NCBI GenBank assembly: GCA_948888345.1
Contig: CAQTPN010000050.1
Coordinates: forward strand, 1-8,146
DNA from: an uncultured bacterium
Lineage (GTDB): Bacteria; Cyanobacteriota; Vampirovibrionia; Gastranaerophilales; Gastranaerophilaceae
Length of the DNA: 8,146 nucleotides
Reading direction: 5' to 3'
Shown here piece by piece: positions 1-6,283 of this stretch. The first letter of the stretch is position 1, and each line of letters opens with the position of its first letter. The notes beneath the pieces were generated by a model. It worked only from the letters and a program-made list of their open reading frames with translations, was not told the origin of the DNA and did no database searches. The translations under genes were made by a program, and so were the position numbers.

Positions 1-38
1 AGGCATATTATAGAAAACACAAGCAAAAATTTTTTCAT
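1..38 (-). CDS. Partial gene start: putative signal peptide of a secreted or membrane protein
   Basis: Reading leftwards from an ATG at 38-36, the frame stays open to the window edge and gives MKKFLLVFSIIC followed by a Leu codon (CTN). Two lysines followed by a hydrophobic run is the typical beginning of a Sec signal peptide. There is no Shine-Dalgarno site. Instead a TACAAT box lies exactly six bases before the ATG, the same arrangement seen at the two plus-strand genes of this window. The gene would diverge from tcdA. A second in-frame-open start in another frame (ATG at 56-54, giving MIQSKNEKIFAC) is possible but has no comparable upstream signal. Only about 12 codons are visible, so the function cannot be named and the call rests on start-site context. 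Confidence 0.45.
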   Translation of the reverse strand, partial: MKKFLLVFSIIC

Positions 39-90
39 TTTTAGATTGTATCATAATGCGCAAAAAAAGGATTTATTGTAAAATTACGCT
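39..90. promoter_or_regulatory. Divergent promoter region between the left-edge gene and tcdA
   Basis: This 52-base AT-rich gap carries a -10-like box for each direction. On the plus strand TAAAAT at 79-84 ends six bases before the tcdA ATG. On the minus strand TACAAT (plus positions 45-50) ends six bases before the ATG at 38. A start of transcription about seven bases after each box would fall on or next to the A of the ATG, so both messages would be leaderless. No convincing -35 hexamer is seen 16-18 bases upstream of either box. An AAGGA at 67-71 is 19 bases from the tcdA ATG, too far to act as its ribosome binding site. Confidence 0.45.
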
Positions 91-885
91 ATGGAAATTT
101 TTTCTAGAAATGAATTATACTGGGGTAAAGAGTTTCAAGAATACTTAAAAAACCTTAAAATTGCGGTGTTCGGGCTTGGCGGTGTCGGAGGATTTGCGCT
201 TGAAGCTCTGGCTAGAGCAGGTATCGGACACTTTTTGATTGTAGATTTTGATACTGTAAGCAAAACTAATATTAACAGACAGCTAATTGCCCTAAATTCA
301 ACCGTGGGAGAAAAGAAAACTGCGGTTTTTAAAAAAAGACTGCTGGATATTAATCCTTCAATTCAAATACAGATTTATGATGGTTTTTTTGCAGAAAACG
401 TCCAGGATAGAGTGTTTTCGGGAGATTTTTCCATAAATTCAAAGGTGGATTTTATAGTTGATGCAATTGATACTGTTAAATCCAAAATTGAATTAATAAA
501 ATTTGCAAAACAAAACAATATTGAGATAGTTTCTTCATTGGGGGCGGGAAACAGAATGGATGCTTCTAAACTTTTTGTATCAGATATTTCTGAAATTAAA
601 GAATACGGCGGATTCAAGGATGCTTTTGTAAAAAATGTGGTGCATAAATTAAAAAAATATGCAGAAATTGAAGAGGGGCTTACTGTTGTATCAAGCAGCG
701 AAAAAGCCTATTCAGAGCGCAAAATCAAGACTATAGAACACATTTTAGAAGATGATGGAACAAGTGTAGAATTTACAAAATTTACTCCGGCCTCAACCCC
801 CGTCGTTCCTGCAGTTGCAGGGTATCTTATGGCTAATCATATATTAAAAACTTGTTACAATAGATTTTTTAATAAAAAATGCTAA
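91..885 (+). CDS. tcdA: tRNA threonylcarbamoyladenosine dehydratase (ThiF/MoeB/HesA E1-like family)
   Basis: TcdA (CsdL/YgdL) activates the t6A base at position 37 of ANN-decoding tRNAs with ATP and cyclises it to ct6A in the cytoplasm. The 264-residue length fits the family (about 250-270). The nucleotide-binding signature GLGGVGG is at residues 28-34, the acidic end of the next strand is VDFD at 51-54, NINRQ is at 60-64, the conserved Lys of the E1-like ATP site is about K76, and the DAID motif is at 124-127. There is no CxxC zinc motif and no catalytic cysteine in the core (Cys only at 255 and 264), which argues against MoeB and ThiF and for TcdA. The segment after GAGNRMDASK (about 151-190) is more divergent than usual: the family's T-x-x-DPL-type loop is replaced by an EIKEYGG-type sequence. 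The gene stands alone with its own promoter-like box, and its stop codon overlaps a terminator-like hairpin. Another HesA/MoeB-like activating enzyme is the main alternative. Confidence 0.82.
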   Translation: MEIFSRNELYWGKEFQEYLKNLKIAVFGLGGVGGFALEALARAGIGHFLIVDFDTVSKTNINRQLIALNSTVGEKKTAVFKKRLLDINPSIQIQIYDGFFAENVQDRVFSGDFSINSKVDFIVDAIDTVKSKIELIKFAKQNNIEIVSSLGAGNRMDASKLFVSDISEIKEYGGFKDAFVKNVVHKLKKYAEIEEGLTVVSSSEKAYSERKIKTIEHILEDDGTSVEFTKFTPASTPVVPAVAGYLMANHILKTCYNRFFNKKC

Positions 886-910
886 AACCCTTACAGGGAG
901 CTGATTTTTT
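881..910 (+). terminator. Probable rho-independent terminator of tcdA
   Basis: CCCT at 888-891 pairs with AGGG at 895-898 around a three-base TAC loop. GCT at 881-883 can pair with AGC at 899-901 if the four A bases at 884-887 are looped out. Six T residues follow at 905-910. The stem is short and the T-run is offset by a few bases, so strength is uncertain. It begins inside the tcdA stop codon, the expected position for this gene's terminator. Confidence 0.5.
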
Positions 911-913
911 AAA

Positions 914-952
914 TAATACTTTTGTATTAATGCTTTCGGGCGATAAAAGCAT
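914..952. repeat. Two abutting perfect hairpins in the convergent intergenic region
   Basis: TAATAC (914-919), a TTTT loop and GTATTA (924-929) form a perfect six-base-pair inverted repeat. It is followed with no gap by ATGCTTT (930-936), a nine-base loop and AAAGCAT (946-952), a perfect seven-base-pair inverted repeat. Neither is followed by a clear T-run on either strand, so they are not good terminators. They may stabilise the 3' end of a message or be remnants of a repeated intergenic element. Confidence 0.4.
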
Positions 953-974
953 GTTGAATATGGTTTAAGATAAT

Positions 975-1069
975 AATGTGAGTCAACAAAACCACCTGCC
1001 ACTTTATTCGGGGTTGCGATATAAAAAAATTTGGGCGGGATAAAAAGATTTTGATGGCTCACATTTTTT
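975..1069 (+). ncRNA. Nested stem-loop element with terminal T-run (candidate structured RNA, or small inverted-repeat element)
   Basis: The outer stem pairs AATGTGAGTCA (975-985) with TGGCTCACATT (1055-1065): 11 pairs including one U-G wobble in plus-strand RNA. A middle stem pairs CCTGCC (995-1000) with GGCGGG (1034-1039), again with one U-G wobble. An inner stem pairs TTTATTCG (1003-1010) with CGA-T-ATAAA (1017-1025), with one bulged T and a GGGTTG loop. The outer stem runs into six T bases (1064-1069), as a terminator would. Both wobbles are tolerated only in plus-strand RNA (they become A-C mismatches on the minus strand), which favours plus-strand transcription. A weak TAAGAT box at 966-971 would place a transcription start near the outer stem. 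Alternatives are an elaborate tcdA read-through terminator or a MITE-like element with 11-base terminal inverted repeats; no clear target-site duplication is visible. I do not recognise it as a known RNA family. Confidence 0.4.
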
Positions 1070-1092
1070 ATTTAAAAATTTATTTACCTTTT

Positions 1093-3447
1093 TTACCCTT
1101 CAAGCTGACTTTTCATTGTCCAGATGCCGCAAGGGCAAACACCCGAGCAAATTCCGCAGCCAATACATTTTTTCTCATCAGAAATATAGGCAAATGCCGT
1201 TGTGCCGTCTGCATTTTTAAATTCTACCCGCTCAATAGCACCCCTCGGGCAGGATGTCAGGCACATTTTGCAATCTCTGCATCCGGCGCAGCTTAAACAT
1301 CTGTCCTTTTCATCAAGTGCATCAAGTGCGCAGATTTCACTTTTTTTCAAAGTTTTATAATAAGCATCCTTTACTTCATCGGGCTTAATTTTTTTACCGC
1401 TTTTATAAGCTTTAAGCGGTTTTCCTGTTAAATATAAATCTACATTCAAAGCAACACCGCGCCCCTGCCCGATACCGTCGCAGAAAAGCCCCTGTCTTAT
1501 GGAATCTCCCGCAAAGAATACGTTCTCAGCCTTGATACTCTGGTTATAATCATTTAAGAGCGGCTGTTTTCTTTCATTCAAAAGCTCATCATCCACAAAG
1601 CTCAAATCCGACCTGTCGCCTATTGCAATAATTACACTATCAGCTTTTAAAAGCGTACCGTTACTTAAATAAACTCCTTCAGGCGTTACTTTTTCAGTAA
1701 AACATGGATACATTATCTTTGCACCAAGAGCTTTTGCAGCCTCAATCTCTTTTTCAAAGGCGGCCGGTTTTTGAATATCGATGGCTGTGACATTTTTGGC
1801 ACCAACTTTATAAGCTCCTAAAACCACATCCATAGCAGCATTTCCGGCACCTATTACAACAACATTATCCCCAACAGAGAATTTATTTCCTTTGTTGATT
1901 TCTTTTAGAAAATCAAGCCCCTTTATAATTCTTTCCTTACCTTCAACAGGCAGTACAAAAGGATTTTGTGCTCCAACGGCAACCACAACCGCATCATAAT
2001 CATCTCTTAAACGCTCAAATTCATCCTTATCAATTGAATAAGATGTATTAATTTTGCCGTTTGCCGTTGTTATAGAGCTTTTTAAAATTTCAAGCTCGAT
2101 GTTTAAAATATCCTGATTAAGCCTTTCAGCCGGAATTACCTGTCTTAACTTTCCACCGATTTCAACATCTTTTTCAAAAATTTCAACATTATAACCAAGA
2201 TGCATTAAATTCCAAGCGGCAGAAAGCCCCGAAACACCCGCCCCTATTATTGCAACGGTTTTTCCTTTTGTAGGTTTAAATTCTCCAAGGTCAATATTTT
2301 CAAAAGATTTAACACCAAGCTCTGCCACCTTAATAGGTTCATCCACAGCTCTTCTTGAACAGGTCTGCATACAAAGATTAGGACAAACCTGCCCGCAGAC
2401 AGACCCCGGAAACGGCGAATATTTATAGATAAGATTAAGTGCCTCTTGAATTTTGCCTTCCCTCAAAAGTGCAATTCTTTTTTGGGTTGGAATTGAAACA
2501 GGACAGTCAAATTCACAGGGCGGTGTTTTAAGATTATTATCCCATGATGGTATTCTAAGCCTGTTTTCACCTGTATTTATTAAATCAATGACCTCATTAT
2601 CAGAACCGAAAAACTCAGAAAATATCCCGCCTTTAACCCATTTCTGCTTTCTAAATTCTGAAATACTTAATTCAGGTACAAATTTTTTCTTATCATAAGG
2701 TTTTGCAAGAATCTTACGCCAAGTGCTAAAATCAATTAAATCATCATATATTTCAGGCTTTTCAATTTCTTTTAAAAAGGTTTTCAAGCCTTTGGTTAAA
2801 AAGTCTTTATCGTCATCATTTAAAGGATATATATCAACATCAGAGGTTAATCCTTCAACATTTCCGCGAACATAAACTACACCCCCCACCATACCGCAGC
2901 AAGAGCGGTTCGATAAGACGGATTTTAAATTTTCACACTCATAGCCGCATATAACAGCTTTTCCGCCGCCCATAAATTCAAAAGAAAATGAGCCTGTATT
3001 TTTTAATACCCAAAATTCCGGCTCTTCAAATTTAGGGTCATGCTTCATTAAGGCACCGGAGCGGGTACCAACACGCCCTGCCACATAAATTTTTCCGCCC
3101 GCACAACAATGGGCCGTTGTATCGCCGCCATCTCCCAAAACTACAATTTCAGCACCGGAATTCAACCAGCCTACATCCGCAGGAGCAGAACCGTGAACCA
3201 CAATTTTTGTGCCGGCCATCCCCATAGAACCCACTCTCTGCCCGGGGTTTGTAACGTGAAATACAAGCGGCGTTTTATCTCCTGCAGAATTTTTCACCCA
3301 CAAAGGACCGCCGATATCATGCTGGCCTGAAGCTAAGATTGTAAATTCATTAAATCCTAAATTTATTTTTTCATATATAATATCTAAAAGTTCTCTTGTA
3401 GAAAGTCTTTTACCGTCTTGTAAACTGTCAATTATTGTTACATTCAT
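1093..3447 (-). CDS. Glutamate synthase fusion: GXGXG domain + GltD-like FAD/NAD(P) oxidoreductase + 2[4Fe-4S] ferredoxin
   Basis: This 784-residue protein joins parts that are usually separate. Residues about 35-200 are the right-handed GXGXG helix found at the C-terminus of GltB (GSMGMAGTKIVVHG and later glycine repeats). Residues about 305-365 match the GltD N-terminal Fe-S region, with Cys at 311, 315, 351, 355, 359 and 363. The FAD site is IIGAGVSGLSAA (400-411), the NAD(P) site VVIGAGNAAMDV (530-541), and a second flavin-contacting motif is FFAGD (644-648). The C-terminus is ferredoxin-like, with Cys at 717, 720, 723, 726, 729 and 733, and CxxCxxCxxxCP at 761-772. By family knowledge it oxidises NAD(P)H and feeds electrons to the glutamate-synthase FMN. 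The second Rossmann fold reads AIDIQKP (555-561) where GltD usually has a YRR-type NADPH-binding pair, which hints at NADH; this is inference. It is the last gene of the operon, 18 bases after the preceding stop, with AAGG ten bases before the ATG. Confidence 0.85.
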   Translation of the reverse strand: MNVTIIDSLQDGKRLSTRELLDIIYEKINLGFNEFTILASGQHDIGGPLWVKNSAGDKTPLVFHVTNPGQRVGSMGMAGTKIVVHGSAPADVGWLNSGAEIVVLGDGGDTTAHCCAGGKIYVAGRVGTRSGALMKHDPKFEEPEFWVLKNTGSFSFEFMGGGKAVICGYECENLKSVLSNRSCCGMVGGVVYVRGNVEGLTSDVDIYPLNDDDKDFLTKGLKTFLKEIEKPEIYDDLIDFSTWRKILAKPYDKKKFVPELSISEFRKQKWVKGGIFSEFFGSDNEVIDLINTGENRLRIPSWDNNLKTPPCEFDCPVSIPTQKRIALLREGKIQEALNLIYKYSPFPGSVCGQVCPNLCMQTCSRRAVDEPIKVAELGVKSFENIDLGEFKPTKGKTVAIIGAGVSGLSAAWNLMHLGYNVEIFEKDVEIGGKLRQVIPAERLNQDILNIELEILKSSITTANGKINTSYSIDKDEFERLRDDYDAVVVAVGAQNPFVLPVEGKERIIKGLDFLKEINKGNKFSVGDNVVVIGAGNAAMDVVLGAYKVGAKNVTAIDIQKPAAFEKEIEAAKALGAKIMYPCFTEKVTPEGVYLSNGTLLKADSVIIAIGDRSDLSFVDDELLNERKQPLLNDYNQSIKAENVFFAGDSIRQGLFCDGIGQGRGVALNVDLYLTGKPLKAYKSGKKIKPDEVKDAYYKTLKKSEICALDALDEKDRCLSCAGCRDCKMCLTSCPRGAIERVEFKNADGTTAFAYISDEKKCIGCGICSGVCPCGIWTMKSQLEG

Positions 3448-3465
3448 AAATTTTAAACCTTATTT

Positions 3466-5109
3466 TTAGCAAACATGCTGTATACCAAGCCTTTCGGCTA
3501 CATTTTTATCAACAGTAATTAAAGCATCAGAACGACCAACAGGAAGGGTAGAATTGCCGATAGGTGCCATTAATTTCTTTAGTTCCGTATGGGTTGCAAG
3601 GAAATAATTTACAATATTTTGCGCAACTTTATCTATATCAAGTCTTTTCATTAATATAGGATGTTGTGTTGTAAGCCCTGCAGGACAAAGGCCTGTATTG
3701 CAAGCATTACACTTGCCCCAGTCATTTCCAAGGCATCCTGCAATTTGAAGCATTAAGCGCCCTGTAAATACACCATTTGCGCCAAGGCATATCATCTTAA
3801 ACGCATCAGCAGCAAGATTTCCGCTCATACCTAAGCCGCCTGCAGCCCAGAGAGGAATTTGCCCCTGTTTTCCTTGATGCACCGCAGCATTATAACAATC
3901 ACGGAGACGGGATACAATGGGATGTCCCGTATGGTCCAGAGAGGTTTCATGCGCAGCACCCGTACCGCCTGCGATGCCATCTAAGAAAAAACCGCCTACT
4001 ATATCATAAGGGTCACGAAGCAGGTTATTATATACTGAAACACTTGTAACGCTTGCTGCCACCTTAATTGCAACAGGCACTTTAAATTTAAATGCCGCAT
4101 TCATTGAAAGAAACATCTTTTGAACGGATTCTTCAATAGAATAGAGACCCTGATGGTTTGGAGGAGAAAGCAGGTCAGATTTTGGAACGCCTCTTATTTC
4201 TTGAATATGCTTTTCAACTTTTTTAGAAAGTAAAAGCCCGCCGTCACCGGGTTTAGCTCCCTGTCCTATTTTAATTAAAATCCCCGCGGGGTCTTCTACC
4301 ATTTCAGGCATTGAATTTATAATTCTATTCCATCCAAAATGACCGGATGCGATTTGTAAAATCATATATTTTAAATATTTTGATTTTAAAAGTTTTTCAG
4401 GAACTCCGCCTTCCCCTGTACACATACGGATTGGCAGATTATGAACCTCATTAAGATAAGCTACTGCTATACAAATTGCTTCCCACAGCCTTGGAGACAG
4501 TGCCCCTATTGACATATCTCCTATAATAATCGGATAAATCCAGCGGGTAGTAGGAATTTTCTTATCAATTTTTAAATTACCGGCCTCATCTACACTAAAT
4601 GGCAGATTTTCAGGCGGGAGAACCCTTCCGAAAGGTGCTAAAAGTTCAAAAGTATGGCGCAGAGCATCCAAAGATGGGTCTGTCATCTGGGAAATTCTTC
4701 CGATTTTAATCTTATCAAGGGTTCTTCCTTCTGTATGAAGGTTTGTTCTGCCGCCTCTTTTTGGAGATTCGGCGTTTAGTGCTCTATACTTAACGTTTAC
4801 CCTGTTTTTATCATTAAAAACAGGCTTTATTGCTTCATTAGGGCAAACTTTTGCACAAAGTTCACACCCTACACAGTTTTTAGAATTTGTTACAATCTGT
4901 TTTATAACAGGCACAATGGTTTCGGATACTTGAGGCGTCGGGCAGTCTCCGCAGGAAATTACTTTACGTCTTTTTTGAACATCTGCCTTAATTGCACCCA
5001 TGGTACAGGCTGCAACACATTTCCCGCAAAGTGTGCATTTATCCTGATTATGTTCTATCTGCCATTTAAGGTCAGACTTTGAAATGCCGGTTATATCTAC
5101 TGTTTCCAT
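3466..5109 (-). CDS. gltB: Glutamate synthase, FMN-binding catalytic subunit with N-terminal ferredoxin domains (archaeal-type GltB)
   Basis: This protein should convert 2-oxoglutarate plus ammonia to glutamate on an FMN-bearing TIM barrel. Residues 20-95 hold two ferredoxin motifs, CTLCGKCVAAC (Cys 25, 28, 31, 35) and CVGCELCAKVCP (Cys 79, 82, 85, 89), plus a CGDC pair (53, 56). The barrel (about 140-515) has TGEGG (231-235), IGQGAKPGDGG (281-291), VAIKVAASVT (346-355), GGTGAAHE (381-388) and AAGGLGMSG (422-430). A Cys cluster at 459, 467, 470 and 475 ending CPAG followed by TTQ matches the GltB 3Fe-4S site, although the spacing before C470 differs from the usual C-x5-C. At 547 residues it is the split, archaeal-like form, lacking the amidotransferase and GXGXG domains, which lie in the flanking genes. 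Its ATG overlaps the upstream stop by 13 bases, with AAGGA seven bases before the ATG inside the upstream gene, suggesting translational coupling. The split N-methylglutamate synthase (MgsC) is related but has no ferredoxin modules. Confidence 0.88.
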   Translation of the reverse strand: METVDITGISKSDLKWQIEHNQDKCTLCGKCVAACTMGAIKADVQKRRKVISCGDCPTPQVSETIVPVIKQIVTNSKNCVGCELCAKVCPNEAIKPVFNDKNRVNVKYRALNAESPKRGGRTNLHTEGRTLDKIKIGRISQMTDPSLDALRHTFELLAPFGRVLPPENLPFSVDEAGNLKIDKKIPTTRWIYPIIIGDMSIGALSPRLWEAICIAVAYLNEVHNLPIRMCTGEGGVPEKLLKSKYLKYMILQIASGHFGWNRIINSMPEMVEDPAGILIKIGQGAKPGDGGLLLSKKVEKHIQEIRGVPKSDLLSPPNHQGLYSIEESVQKMFLSMNAAFKFKVPVAIKVAASVTSVSVYNNLLRDPYDIVGGFFLDGIAGGTGAAHETSLDHTGHPIVSRLRDCYNAAVHQGKQGQIPLWAAGGLGMSGNLAADAFKMICLGANGVFTGRLMLQIAGCLGNDWGKCNACNTGLCPAGLTTQHPILMKRLDIDKVAQNIVNYFLATHTELKKLMAPIGNSTLPVGRSDALITVDKNVAERLGIQHVC

Positions 5110-6206
5110 CTTTCAATCCTTAAATTATTATTAATTACAACGGTTTCTCTCTCGTTCGGATAAATATCTTCCGTTGTATCTCTATCGGGCAAAACTTCAT
5201 TTATACCGCAGACTTCACTTGTAACAATAACCGTATCGTTATCCCGGCCTACAACCACAGGGCGGAGTTTTTTGCTATCACAGGTTACAAACATAGTACC
5301 GTCAGGGTTTACACCTATTATTGTATTTGGCCCGTTTATTTCAAGGTGTGCAAGGGAGGCCTTAATTCTGAGCAAAATTTCTCTGTCATCTCTTTTTAAT
5401 ATTTCTTCATATTCAAGCGGGGTAATTACATGTTTAAAATATTTAAGGGGCCATTTTAAAATTTTATTTACATAATGCAAGGTATATAAAAAGCACTGAG
5501 AATCAGATTCAAAGCCTATATAACCTTTAAATAAATTTTTCTGGAAAAGCTTATTTTTTTCATAAAAAGTATTTTCGCCGTTTGCAAGCACCGTATACCC
5601 TTGCAGAAAGAAGGGATGGGCCGCATAGCGAACAATATCATAGTTTGTATTCTGGCGGCATTGAACAGTTATGATTTTTGATACAAAATCGTTATTCGGT
5701 GTATTTAAATTAAAATAAGTGCCAATATCTTTAGGGTCGCCGATTTCCTTGAGCATAAGAGTATCCGGCCAAAATGAATATACATAACCGTTATCGCCAT
5801 CCTCAAGAGCTTCGCGAAGCTTCAGCCTTGTATCCAGTAAAAGTTCCTCTTTTTCCTCTTGGGTAGCATATTTATACATTTTCGGGTAATTAAAAACTTC
5901 AAAAACGTAATTCGGCATAGGGCAGATATTTAAATTTTTTGCAGTTTTATTAATATCGGGAGTCCATTGCATAAGCCTTACAAAACCGGCCTGATGCAGA
6001 ATATCCTCAGCTATTCTTATGCCCATATCGGTACATGCCATTGATAAAACCGGTAAATCTTTATAAGGTTCAAAAATACCGCCCAAATCCTGCATTACAA
6101 AGGCAAAACCGGAATTATCATGTCCTTTTTGCTGGGAGCGCATCAATTCAAGGGTCTTTGCAGGATGAAAATACTTATTAGATTTAATTGCCCCGATGCG
6201 GCACAT
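5097..6206 (-). CDS. Class II glutamine amidotransferase subunit of glutamate synthase (GltB N-terminal-like)
   Basis: The N-terminal nucleophile hydrolase domain should release ammonia from glutamine for the FMN subunit encoded next. The protein starts MCRIGAI, so Cys2 becomes the N-terminal nucleophile once Met is removed. QQKGHDNSG (25-33) corresponds to the RG-x-DS-type segment. RQNTN (184-188) fits the R-x-x-TN motif and AHPF is at 196-199. NGE at 209-211 supplies the expected Asn-Gly oxyanion hole, and ESDS (233-236) matches the family SD motif. The usual aHNGEI reads LANGEN here, so the motif is divergent but the key residues remain. At 369 residues it covers only the GltB amidotransferase part; MgsA/GlxB-like proteins are the closest architectural alternative. 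It is first in the operon, with AGAGGGA (plus 6214-6220) seven bases before the ATG, and overlaps the next gene by 13 bases. Confidence 0.83.
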   Translation of the reverse strand: MCRIGAIKSNKYFHPAKTLELMRSQQKGHDNSGFAFVMQDLGGIFEPYKDLPVLSMACTDMGIRIAEDILHQAGFVRLMQWTPDINKTAKNLNICPMPNYVFEVFNYPKMYKYATQEEKEELLLDTRLKLREALEDGDNGYVYSFWPDTLMLKEIGDPKDIGTYFNLNTPNNDFVSKIITVQCRQNTNYDIVRYAAHPFFLQGYTVLANGENTFYEKNKLFQKNLFKGYIGFESDSQCFLYTLHYVNKILKWPLKYFKHVITPLEYEEILKRDDREILLRIKASLAHLEINGPNTIIGVNPDGTMFVTCDSKKLRPVVVGRDNDTVIVTSEVCGINEVLPDRDTTEDIYPNERETVVINNNLRIERWKQ

Positions 6207-6283
6207 AATTAGTTCCCTCTCAAAATTTAAGCTGTGTGCATTAATAAATTTAGCATAAAAATTATTTGTAGTAAAATTGATTT
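6207..6283. promoter_or_regulatory. Divergent promoter region of the glutamate synthase operon and the spoIID-like gene
   Basis: On the minus strand TTTACT (plus 6270-6275) is followed after 17 bases by TAAATT (plus 6247-6252), a plausible sigma70-type promoter for the operon that would give a leader of about 34 bases with a Shine-Dalgarno site. On the plus strand TTTAGC (6249-6254) is followed after 17 bases by TAAAAT (6272-6277), which ends six bases before the spoIID-like ATG. The two promoters share bases, with each -10 overlapping the other's -35, so polymerase binding in one direction would exclude the other. I see no NtcA-type GTA-N8-TAC site and no obvious riboswitch in the short leader. 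Confidence 0.5.

Noticed and set aside
844..1062. Minus-strand frame of 72 codons across the convergent intergenic region
   Set aside because: It starts at a GTG inside the structured element, has no good ribosome binding site, and ends inside tcdA; its frame is best explained by chance and by the stem structure.
1051..1296. Plus-strand frame of 81 codons
   Set aside because: It lies antisense to the ferredoxin end of the glutamate synthase fusion gene and starts at a TTG; its Ala/Arg-rich composition mirrors the cysteine codons of the real gene.
2450..2600. Possible sequencing error joining two genes between the GXGXG and GltD parts
   Set aside because: The frame is continuous through a plausible linker (about residues 200-305), with no stop, new ribosome binding site or abrupt change in codon use; a true fusion is simpler.
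2453..2698. Plus-strand frame of 81 codons within the fusion gene
   Set aside because: Antisense shadow of a strongly conserved coding region with no start signals.
6207..6240. Glutamine riboswitch or NtcA operator controlling the glutamate synthase operon
   Set aside because: The leader is only about 34 bases, shows no aptamer-like pairing, and contains no GTA-N8-TAC site.
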